Below are positions 1 through 5,254 of a stretch of 5,759 nucleotides of DNA, one piece after another; the stretch's first letter is position 1; every line of letters begins with the position of its first letter. The notes beneath the pieces were generated by a model. The model did not search any database. It had not been told where the DNA came from and saw nothing but the letters and a program-made list of their open reading frames with translations. Position numbers and translations under genes: made by a program. Source of the DNA: an uncultured Oscillospiraceae bacterium (GTDB taxonomy: Bacteria; Bacillota; Clostridia; Oscillospirales; Oscillospiraceae); the NCBI GenBank assembly GCA_958438185.1, contig CAUBQU010000100.1, positions 1 through 5,759 on the forward strand, read 5' to 3'.

Positions 1-505
1 GAACCTGGTCTTCTCCTACGAAAATCTGGACAACGCCGCCGGGACCTTCCAGAAGCTCATCGCCAAGATCGCGGCGCTGCAGCCGGGCGAGGGCGAGGCG
101 GTCGACGAAGCGGCCCTGGCCGCCTTGCAGGCCAAATTCCGCAAGGCGCTGGACAACGATCTCAATACCTCCCTCGCCATCACAGCGATCTACGACGCCC
201 TCAAGGCCAAGACGGGCGCTGCCACGAAGCTAGCCGCCATCGGCGACTTTGACCGGGTCCTGAGCCTGGACCTGCTGGCCAAGGCGGACGCGGTGCGCAA
301 GGCCCAGGCCACCCAGGTCAAGACGGTGGGCGAGGTTCTCATCGACGGCGAGGGCGACCCGGCCATTGACGCGCTGGTCAAGCGCCGCATCGACGCGAAA
401 AAGGCCAAGGACTTTGCCCTGGCCGATCAGCTGCGCGACGAGCTCAAGGCCCAGGGCATTGCCGTGACAGACCTGCCCAACGGGGCAAAGTGGCGCCGGA
501 TCTGA
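1..505 (+). CDS. cysS: Cysteinyl-tRNA synthetase, C-terminal part (5'-truncated by window)
   Basis: CysS charges tRNA-Cys with cysteine in the cytoplasm, using ATP. Only the last ~167 codons are present; the frame is open from base 2, and the catalytic Rossmann domain (HIGH and KMSKS motifs) lies outside the window. What is visible is the DALR-type anticodon-binding helical region: FSYENLDNAAGTFQKL near the start, then FRKALDNDLNTSLAITAIYD, which matches the family's F-x-x-A-[LM]-D-[DN]-D-[FL]-N-T signature. The C-terminal tail has the usual R-x-x-A-[KR]-x-x-K-[DN]-[FW]-x-x-A-D-x-[IL]-R-D pattern (RRIDAKKAKDFALADQLRD), then GIAVTDLPNGAKWRRI and a TGA stop. That is how standard bacterial CysS proteins end, so the 3' end looks intact. 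polA begins 20 nt after the stop, which suggests co-transcription. Identification is from motif recognition and is firm. Confidence 0.95.
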   Translation, partial: NLVFSYENLDNAAGTFQKLIAKIAALQPGEGEAVDEAALAALQAKFRKALDNDLNTSLAITAIYDALKAKTGAATKLAAIGDFDRVLSLDLLAKADAVRKAQATQVKTVGEVLIDGEGDPAIDALVKRRIDAKKAKDFALADQLRDELKAQGIAVTDLPNGAKWRRI

Positions 506-510
506 GGGCG

Positions 511-517
511 AAAGGAG
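511..517 (+). promoter_or_regulatory. Ribosome binding site of polA (decides the start)
   Basis: AAAGGAG lies 8 nt before the ATG at 526, an ideal Shine-Dalgarno and spacing. It falls just after the cysS stop. It favours the ATG at 526 over the in-frame GTG at 490, which would lie inside cysS and add 12 residues unlike any PolA N-terminus. Confidence 0.85.
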
Positions 518-525
518 CAGCGGCG

Positions 526-3051
526 ATGAAACTGATGATCCTTGATGGCAACAGCGTCATCAACCGGGCGTTTTACGGCATCCGCCCCCTGACGACCCGG
601 GACGGGCTGCCGACGAATGCCATTTTCGGCTTTCTGAATATCCTGCACCGGGTCGAGGCGGAGGAGTCGCCGGATGCGCTCTGCGTCGCCTTTGATCTCA
701 AGGCTCCGACGTTTCGCCATAAGCAGTTTGATGGCTACAAGGCTACCCGGCATGCGATGCCGGAGGAGCTGGCCCAGCAGATGCCGGTCATGAAGGAGGT
801 TCTGCAGGCGCTGCGCATCCCGATCTTCGAGTGCGAGGGTTGGGAGGCGGACGATGTCATCGGCACCGTCGCCCGCGTCTGCACCGAGGCGGCGTGGGAC
901 TGCGTCATCGTCACCGGCGACCGCGACAGCCTGCAGCTGGTGGGCGACCGGGTCACGGTCAAGCTCGTCATCACCAAGAGCGGGCAGACGACTTCGACGA
1001 ATTATACGCCCCAGCTGTTCCAGGCGGAGTATGGCTTTGCGCCGCCGATCTTAGTCGATCTCAAGGCCCTGATGGGCGATCACTCGGATAATATCCCCGG
1101 CGTCGCCGGAGTCGGGCCGAAGTCGGCCATGGACCTGCTGCTGCGCTTTGGCACGCTGGCAGGTGTTTACGAAAATTTACAAGACGACGCCATCCGCCCC
1201 AAGCTGCGGGAAAAGCTGGAGAATGGGCGGGAGATGGCGCTTTTGTCCTATAAGCTGGCGACGATCCAGACAGACGCGCCCATTGCGTTTGACCCGGAAG
1301 CTTGCCGCTGCCAGGAGCCGGACCGGGCGGCGCTCTATGAATTGTTTGCGCGTCTGGAATTTGTCAAGCTGATGGCCCGGTACGATCTGCACCCGCCGGT
1401 GGACGCGGCGGCGCCTGCGCCGGTCCTGACGGAGCTTGCCTCGCTGCCTGCGCCGGGTGCGCCCTGCGCCATGGCGTGGAGCGACGATCTTTCCCAGGTC
1501 GCCGTTGCGACGGCGGCGGGCGTTTGCTGCGTCGACGCCGCGGAAAACCGGGCCGCGCTGCAGGCGCTTTTGCAGGCTGCGACGCCCAAATACTGCCACG
1601 ACTGCAAGACGCTGCTGCACCGGCTGCTGGACGCGGGCTATGCGCCCGATGGCTTCGCTTTCGATACGGCCCTGGCCGCCTATCTGCTGGACCCGGCGGG
1701 CAGCGATTACAGCTTGCCCAAGCTCGCGGTCCAATACCTGGCCGCGCCGCTAGATGGCGAGAGCCTGGCGCAGCAGGCGGCGGCGATCTGGCGTCTGCAA
1801 GCCCCGCTGCGGGCGCAGCTGGCAGACCAGGGAATGCTGGACCTGCTTTTGCAGCTGGAGCTGCCCCTGTGCCGGGTCCTGGCGCAGATGGAGCGGGTCG
1901 GCGTCGCGGTGGACGAGGCGGCGCTGGTGGCCTTCGGGCAGATGCTCCAGGGCGAGATCGACCGCAGCAGCGGTGAGGTCTACCGCTACGCCGGGGAGGA
2001 ATTTAATATCAACTCCCCCAAAAAACTGGGGGAAATCCTATTTGAGCAGCTGGAGCTGCCCCCTGGGAAAAAGACGAAGACCGGCTACTCGACCAATGCG
2101 GAGGTGTTGGAAAAGCTGAAGGGCAAGCACCCCATCGTCGCGGAGATCCTCCGTTACCGGATGCTGACGAAGCTGAAATCGACGTATGCCGATGGCCTGC
2201 TGAAGGTCATCGCCCCGGATGGGCGCATTCATACGACGTTCCAGAATACCGTCACCGCCACAGGCCGCCTGTCGTCGACGGATCCGAATCTGCAGAATAT
2301 CCCCGTCCGCACGGAGCTGGGGAGCGAGCTGCGGCGGATGTTCGTCGCCCAGCCGGGCTGGGTCCTGGTGGACGCGGACTACAGTCAGATTGAGCTGCGG
2401 GTCCTGGCCCATGTGGCGGATGATAAAAATATGCAGGCGGCGTTTTTATCCGGAGAGGATTTCCACACCGTGACGGCGGCCCAGGTGTTCGGCGTCCCGG
2501 TGGAGGAGGTCACGCCGGAGATGCGCCGCAGCGCGAAGGCTGTGAATTTCGGCATTGTCTACGGCATCTCCGACTGGGCGCTGGCGGAGGATCTGGGCGT
2601 CAGCGTCGCTGAGGCCAAGGCGTATATCGAAGGGTACCTGGCCCGCTTTGCGGGCGTCCGGGCATACCGGGAGAATATCGTCGCCGAGGGCCGGGAGAAG
2701 GGCTATGTGACGACCCTGCTGGGCCGCCGCCGCCCGCTGCCGGAGCTGCACAGCAAAAATTTCAACATCCGCACCGGGGCCGAGCGCATGGCCCTGAATA
2801 CGCCCATCCAGGGCGCGGCAGCGGATATCATCAAGGTGGCGATGCTCCGGGTGGACGGGGCGCTGCGCCGCCAGGCGCTGCAGGCGCGGCTCGTGCTGCA
2901 GATCCACGACGAGCTCATCGTCGAGTGCCCGCCCTGGGAGGCGGAGCTGGTCATGCAGATCGTGACGGAAGAGATGGCCCGGGCCATGAAGCTGGCCGTC
3001 CCCCTCAAGGCCGAGGCCAAGATGGGCGCGACGTGGTATGAGGCAAAATAG
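526..3051 (+). CDS. polA: DNA polymerase I (5' nuclease + inactive 3'-5' exo-like domain + polymerase)
   Basis: PolA removes RNA primers from Okazaki fragments and fills repair gaps. The product is 841 residues, shorter than E. coli PolA (928) and close to Gram-positive/Taq-type enzymes. The 5' nuclease domain (about 1-283) shows MKLMILDGNSVINRAFYGI, the GWEADDVIG and VTGDRDSLQLV acidic motifs, and GDHSDNIPGVAGVGPKSA (helix-hairpin-helix). The middle domain (about 285-460) has the proofreading fold position but lacks its metal ligands. There is no DTE-type Exo I motif, the Exo II aspartate position reads CHDCKTLLHRL, and no Y-x-x-x-D Exo III motif precedes LLLQLELPL. The polymerase domain is complete. 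Motif A is DADYSQIELR with catalytic D618. Motif B is RRSAKAVNFGIVYG, with R667, K671, F675 and Y679 matching E. coli R754, K758, F762 and Y766. Motif C is QIHDELIVE with D795/E796. Phe at the F762 position predicts normal discrimination against dideoxynucleotides. The TAG stop abuts the rimI ATG. Confidence 0.98.
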   Translation: MKLMILDGNSVINRAFYGIRPLTTRDGLPTNAIFGFLNILHRVEAEESPDALCVAFDLKAPTFRHKQFDGYKATRHAMPEELAQQMPVMKEVLQALRIPIFECEGWEADDVIGTVARVCTEAAWDCVIVTGDRDSLQLVGDRVTVKLVITKSGQTTSTNYTPQLFQAEYGFAPPILVDLKALMGDHSDNIPGVAGVGPKSAMDLLLRFGTLAGVYENLQDDAIRPKLREKLENGREMALLSYKLATIQTDAPIAFDPEACRCQEPDRAALYELFARLEFVKLMARYDLHPPVDAAAPAPVLTELASLPAPGAPCAMAWSDDLSQVAVATAAGVCCVDAAENRAALQALLQAATPKYCHDCKTLLHRLLDAGYAPDGFAFDTALAAYLLDPAGSDYSLPKLAVQYLAAPLDGESLAQQAAAIWRLQAPLRAQLADQGMLDLLLQLELPLCRVLAQMERVGVAVDEAALVAFGQMLQGEIDRSSGEVYRYAGEEFNINSPKKLGEILFEQLELPPGKKTKTGYSTNAEVLEKLKGKHPIVAEILRYRMLTKLKSTYADGLLKVIAPDGRIHTTFQNTVTATGRLSSTDPNLQNIPVRTELGSELRRMFVAQPGWVLVDADYSQIELRVLAHVADDKNMQAAFLSGEDFHTVTAAQVFGVPVEEVTPEMRRSAKAVNFGIVYGISDWALAEDLGVSVAEAKAYIEGYLARFAGVRAYRENIVAEGREKGYVTTLLGRRRPLPELHSKNFNIRTGAERMALNTPIQGAAADIIKVAMLRVDGALRRQALQARLVLQIHDELIVECPPWEAELVMQIVTEEMARAMKLAVPLKAEAKMGATWYEAK

Positions 3052-3513
3052 ATGGAGATCATGCAGATGACCCGCGCCCACGTGGCGCAGATCGCAGCGC
3101 TGGAAGAGGTGTGCTTTGCAGACCCGTGGAGCGAGCGTTCTGTCGCGTCGGAGCTGGGAAATCCACTGAGCCTGTGGCTTGTGGCGCTGGAGGGCGGCGC
3201 GGTCGCCGGTTATGTCGGCAGCCAGAGCGTCCTGGGCGAGGCGGATATGATGAACCTGGCTGTCGCCCCAGCGTATCGCCGCCGGGGGATCGCCCGGGCA
3301 CTGCTGGCGGCATTAGAGCAGGCGCTGGATGCCCGGCAGGTCGGCAGCCTGTGCCTGGAGGTGCGGGCGGGCAACGCACCTGCCATCGCCCTCTATACGG
3401 CCTGCGGCTACCGGCAGGTCGGCCTGCGGCCTGGCTATTACCATCACCCCCGGGAGGACGCTTTGATTTTAAAGAAACAATGGAGGCGCAGCAATGAATA
3501 TACTGGCGATTGA
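3052..3513 (+). CDS. rimI: N-alpha-acetyltransferase RimI (GNAT family)
   Basis: RimI transfers acetyl from acetyl-CoA to the N-terminal residue of ribosomal protein S18 and, in some bacteria, other proteins. The 153-residue product is of usual length and is a single GNAT domain. It opens MEIMQMTRAHVAQIAALEEVCF and then has DPWSERSVASEL, typical of RimI. The beta4/acetyl-CoA P-loop region reads MMNLAVAPAYRRRGIARALL, with R76-x-x-G79-x-A81 fitting the [QR]-x-x-G-x-[GA] pyrophosphate-binding motif. E103 (in CLEVRAGN) and Y115 (in ALYTACGY) fall at the positions given for the catalytic base and acid in Salmonella RimI, which supports the start at 3052. The C-terminal GLRPGYYHHPREDALILKK is diagnostic. 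The ATG follows the polA TAG with no gap and only a weak upstream GAGG, so translation is probably coupled to polA. In-frame ATGs at 3061 and 3067 are alternatives; GGAG at 3054-3057 would sit well for 3067. The 3' end overlaps tsaD by 20 nt. Confidence 0.93.
   Translation: MEIMQMTRAHVAQIAALEEVCFADPWSERSVASELGNPLSLWLVALEGGAVAGYVGSQSVLGEADMMNLAVAPAYRRRGIARALLAALEQALDARQVGSLCLEVRAGNAPAIALYTACGYRQVGLRPGYYHHPREDALILKKQWRRSNEYTGD
3481..3486 (+). promoter_or_regulatory. Ribosome binding site of tsaD, inside rimI
   Basis: TGGAGG lies 7 nt before the ATG at 3494 and is embedded in the last codons of rimI. It fixes the tsaD start and points to translational coupling through the 20-nt overlap. Confidence 0.8.
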
Positions 3514-4510
3514 ATCCTCCTGCGACGAGACCGCCGTCGCCGTCGTCCGCGACGGGCGGACGGTCCTGGCGGACTGCATCGCGTCGCAGGTGGCGCTGCA
3601 TAAGATTTACGGCGGCGTCGTGCCGGAGATCGCGTCCCGGAAGCATATCGAGGCCATTTCCGCCCTGGCGGACGAGGCCATTGCCAAGGCGGGCGTGGCA
3701 AAAACGGCGCTGGACGCCGTTGCGGTGACCTACGCCCCCGGCCTCATCGGCGCGGTGCTGGTGGGGGTGAACTTTGCCAAGGGCGCGGCGTTGGCGCTGG
3801 ACCGGCCGCTGATCCCGGTGCATCATATCCGGGGGCATATCGCGGCCAATTATCTGGCGTTTCCGGAGCTGGAGCCGTCGTTTTTGTGCCTTGTCGTCTC
3901 CGGCGGGCATACGATGCTGGTGGATGTGCAGGATTATACGAAGATGCAGATCCTGGGCGGCACCCGGGATGACGCCGCGGGCGAGTGCTTCGACAAAGTC
4001 GCCCGGGTCCTGGGGATGCCCTACCCTGGCGGCGCGCAGCTGGATGCCAAGAGCAAGCAGGGCGATGAGAATCGCTACCCCATGCCCCGCATCCGGCTGG
4101 AGGGGAACCCCTATGATATGTCCTTCTCCGGCTTGAAGACGGCGGCCATCAACCAGCTGCATCATCTGGACCAGCTGGGCGAGCCGGTGGATATCCCCGG
4201 CATGTGCGCCAGCTTCAGCAAGGCAGTCTCGGATATGTTGGTGCCGCGGACGATGCGGGCGCTGGCGGAGACGGGGCACAAAAAGCTGGCCATCGCCGGC
4301 GGCGTGGCGGCCAATTCCCGCATCCGGGAGACCTTTGCCGCGGAGACGGCCCGGGTTGGGGTCCAGATGTACGTCCCGCCGCTGCAGCTGTGCGGCGATA
4401 ACGCCGCCATGATCGGCGCCCAGGGTTATTACGAATACCTGGCCGGAAACCTGGCCGACCAGACCCTCAACGCCTACGCGACAAAGTCCATGGAGGGCGA
4501 GCGGCTATAA
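3494..4510 (+). CDS. tsaD: tRNA N6-adenosine threonylcarbamoyltransferase TsaD
   Basis: TsaD (Kae1/Gcp/YgjD family) transfers the threonylcarbamoyl group from threonylcarbamoyl-AMP to A37 of ANN-decoding tRNAs, working with TsaB and TsaE in bacteria. The 338-residue product matches the normal length of about 337. The N-terminus MNILAIESSCDETAVAVV and the segment HKIYGGVVPEIASRKHIEAI are classic. The metal-binding H-x-x-x-H is present as HHIRGH with H111 and H115, and the third ligand is D302 in GDNAAMIGAQG. The ASKHA nucleotide-binding elements include VSGGHTML, GGTRDDAAGECFDKVAR, YPGG, SFSGLKTA and GGVAANSRIRE (G269/G270). Nothing is missing, so the enzyme should be active. It is the last gene of the plus-strand unit. 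Neither tsaB nor tsaE is in the window, although in many Firmicutes they precede rimI and tsaD; here polA occupies that place. A strong hairpin follows 29 nt after the TAA stop. Confidence 0.98.
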   Translation: MNILAIESSCDETAVAVVRDGRTVLADCIASQVALHKIYGGVVPEIASRKHIEAISALADEAIAKAGVAKTALDAVAVTYAPGLIGAVLVGVNFAKGAALALDRPLIPVHHIRGHIAANYLAFPELEPSFLCLVVSGGHTMLVDVQDYTKMQILGGTRDDAAGECFDKVARVLGMPYPGGAQLDAKSKQGDENRYPMPRIRLEGNPYDMSFSGLKTAAINQLHHLDQLGEPVDIPGMCASFSKAVSDMLVPRTMRALAETGHKKLAIAGGVAANSRIRETFAAETARVGVQMYVPPLQLCGDNAAMIGAQGYYEYLAGNLADQTLNAYATKSMEGERL

Positions 4511-4539
4511 CGAGCTGGAAAATCATTTCTGCTAAGCGC

Positions 4540-4579
4540 AAAAAGGACCTGCTGCAGTTACATGCAGCAGGTCCTTTTT
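4540..4579. terminator. Bidirectional rho-independent terminator between convergent genes
   Basis: A perfect 17-bp inverted repeat has left arm AAAAAGGACCTGCTGCA (4540-4556), a 6-nt loop GTTACA, and right arm TGCAGCAGGTCCTTTTT (4563-4579). Read on the plus strand, the GC-rich stem runs into five Ts and ends the cysS-polA-rimI-tsaD transcript. Read on the minus strand, the A-tract becomes a T-tract and ends the transcript of the 163-residue protein gene, whose stop codon is 21 nt away. The symmetry and the convergent layout both support a shared terminator. Confidence 0.93.
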
Positions 4580-4600
4580 GCTATTCGTCTAGGTAGATGC

Positions 4601-5092
4601 TTATTCGCCGTCGGCCGGGGCGGCTTCGTCGGATGCGCAGGCGCAGGGCGCGTCGCAGCAGGCGGCGTCTTCGGCGGGGGCCTCTGCAGCTTCTTCTGCA
4701 GCGTCCTCTGCCGGTGCTTCGGCGGCTTCGGCTTCCGGCGTCTCGGCGGCCTGATCGGGGTAGGCGACGTCGACCGGGACGATCACATAGTCATCCCCGG
4801 CGTCCTTCGCAGCGTCGATCTCGGCGCGCAGGGCTTCGATCGTCTTGCGGGAAGCGGTAATCTTATCACACCAGGGGAGGTATTCGGCCTCGTCCGGCTC
4901 CTCTTCCATGATAAAATCCTTGTAATAGAGCTTGCCCAGCTCCGTGTGGGCTTTTTTAATCTTGTCTTCCTCGGCGAGAATGGCCAAATTGGCCTTTGTA
5001 ACGGAGACCAGCTGCCGCGTCTTCTTGGCGGCCGACTGCGCAACAACCGCAGCCGTGCTCTTGATGGTGTCAAAATTATCTTTCCATGCCAT
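4601..5092 (-). CDS. Unrecognised small helical protein with acidic Ala/Glu/Pro-rich, Cys-containing tail
   Basis: The product is 163 residues. I assign no function. The ATG at 5092 is chosen because AAAGGGG sits 8 nt upstream; an in-frame ATG 23 codons earlier (5161) lies in the promoter region and gives a basic, unlikely extension. There is no signal peptide and no membrane segment. Residues 1-60 (MAWKDNFDTIKSTAAVVAQ onward, with KKTRQ and EEDKIKKAHTELGKLYYKDF) look like long, charged, possibly coiled-coil helices. A second helix follows at about 76-98 (DKITASRKTIEALRAEIDAA), then a short beta-like VIVPVDVAYPD. Residues 112-163 form a low-complexity acidic tail rich in Ala, Glu and Pro, with an 11-residue unit (EAAEAPAEDAA) at 122-132 and again at 134-144. 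Cysteines C145, C146, C150 and C152 follow at once. From memory, gut Clostridia carry similar short proteins with a helical N-terminus and a variable tail, some ending in a zinc ribbon; this one has no CxxC pair. It could be a cytoplasmic structural, metal-binding or stress-related protein. The gene appears to have its own promoter. Confidence 0.85.
   Translation of the reverse strand: MAWKDNFDTIKSTAAVVAQSAAKKTRQLVSVTKANLAILAEEDKIKKAHTELGKLYYKDFIMEEEPDEAEYLPWCDKITASRKTIEALRAEIDAAKDAGDDYVIVPVDVAYPDQAAETPEAEAAEAPAEDAAEEAAEAPAEDAACCDAPCACASDEAAPADGE
4661..4729 (-). repeat. Two-copy 11-residue protein repeat, synonymously diverged
   Basis: The unit EAAEAPAEDAA is encoded at 4729-4697 and again at 4693-4661, separated by one Glu codon (4696-4694). 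The amino acids are identical, but 9 of 11 codons differ at the third position, for example GCC/GCT, GCA/GCC, CCG/CCC and GAG/GAA. Only the first GAA and the GAC are shared. It is therefore a repeat at protein level and not a recent DNA duplication. Confidence 0.9.
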
Positions 5093-5100
5093 AGTGATTG

Positions 5101-5107
5101 CCCCTTT
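5101..5107 (-). promoter_or_regulatory. Ribosome binding site of the 163-residue protein gene
   Basis: On the minus strand AAAGGGG lies 8 nt before the ATG at 5092. This strong Shine-Dalgarno selects that ATG over the upstream in-frame ATG at 5161. Confidence 0.85.
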
Positions 5108-5131
5108 CGCTTGCGGTGTAAGTTTGCTTTT

Positions 5132-5147
5132 GCGCCGGGTGTGGCGC
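5132..5147 (-). other. Small hairpin in the 5' leader of the 163-residue protein gene
   Basis: On the minus strand GCGCC (5147-5143) and GGCGC (5136-5132) flank a 6-nt loop. It is a short 5-bp GC stem within the predicted ~60-nt leader, about 25 nt upstream of the ribosome binding site. It does not cover that site, and five base pairs in GC-rich DNA can arise by chance. Confidence 0.35.
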
Positions 5148-5159
5148 TTTCTTAGTTTC

Positions 5160-5188
5160 ATTATAGCACGCTTTCCCGGTGCGGGAAA
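5160..5188 (-). promoter_or_regulatory. Predicted sigma-A promoter for the 163-residue protein gene
   Basis: On the minus strand there is a perfect -10 hexamer TATAAT (5165-5160). With a 17-nt spacer the -35 would be TTTCCC (5188-5183), only 3 of 6 matches to TTGACA. Transcription would start near 5153 and give a leader of about 60 nt. The weak -35 lies within one arm of a palindrome, as expected for a controlled promoter. AT-rich DNA further upstream (about 5191-5220) could act as an UP element. Confidence 0.65.
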
Positions 5189-5191
5189 GCG
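5169..5191. promoter_or_regulatory. Perfect 10-3-10 palindrome, probable operator
   Basis: The arms CGCTTTCCCG (5169-5178) and CGGGAAAGCG (5182-5191) are exact reverse complements around GTG. The element lies directly upstream of the TATAAT and covers the presumed -35 and most of the spacer. There, a dimeric regulator would compete with RNA polymerase. No T-tract follows it on the strand downstream of lgt, so it does not read as the lgt terminator. I do not recognise the binding protein: it is not LexA, CIRCE, Rex or cre-like. Confidence 0.6.
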
Positions 5192-5200
5192 AAAATGGTG

Positions 5201-5215
5201 AATTTTCTGTAAAAT
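5201..5215. promoter_or_regulatory. CodY-box-like 15-mer
   Basis: AATTTTCTGTAAAAT on the plus strand matches 13 of 15 positions of the Gram-positive CodY consensus AATTTTCWGAAAATT. Its centre is about 55 nt upstream of the predicted transcription start of the minus-strand small-protein gene. CodY senses branched-chain amino acids and GTP in Firmicutes. Whether this organism has CodY is not visible here, and the same AT-rich stretch could simply be an UP element, so the call is tentative. Confidence 0.35.
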
Positions 5216-5254
5216 ATTCCGATGAGAGGCGGCGTGGCGCTTAAAATGTCTGCC

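Noticed and set aside
1177..1734. Other long overlapping frames within polA on both strands (also 2446-3081 minus, 1476-1976 plus)
   Set aside because: They are shadows of polA: Arg/Pro/Gly-rich compositions with no recognisable motifs.
2015..2032. CCCCC...GGGGG hairpin inside polA
   Set aside because: It encodes the conserved NSPKKLGEIL segment of PolA. The stem is five pairs with no T-tract and is most simply codon coincidence.
3059..4279. Long minus-strand open frame of about 406 codons antisense to rimI and tsaD
   Set aside because: It lies wholly opposite two firmly identified genes, is rich in Arg/Pro/His/Gly as expected for a GC-rich shadow frame, and shows no domain or RBS.
4562..5155. 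Plus-strand open frame of about 197 codons opposite the small-protein gene
   Set aside because: It is Gly/Cys/Phe-rich only because it is the complement of GCN/GAR codons. It begins inside the terminator stem and has no RBS. The minus-strand gene has a strong RBS, a promoter and sensible protein composition.
5093..5161. 23-codon N-terminal extension of the small protein from the ATG at 5161
   Set aside because: That ATG overlaps the TATAAT and so lies upstream of the predicted transcript start. It has no RBS, and the extension is basic and unlike the rest of the protein.
5208..5213. TTTACA on the minus strand as a -35 hexamer (5 of 6 to consensus)
   Set aside because: The hexamer 17 nt downstream is GCTTTC, not a -10, and the TATAAT is too far away to pair with it.
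5139..5244. Direct repeat of AAGCGCCAC on the minus strand, before and after the promoter
   Set aside because: Only nine bases in two copies at unrelated positions; it fits chance in GC-rich DNA.
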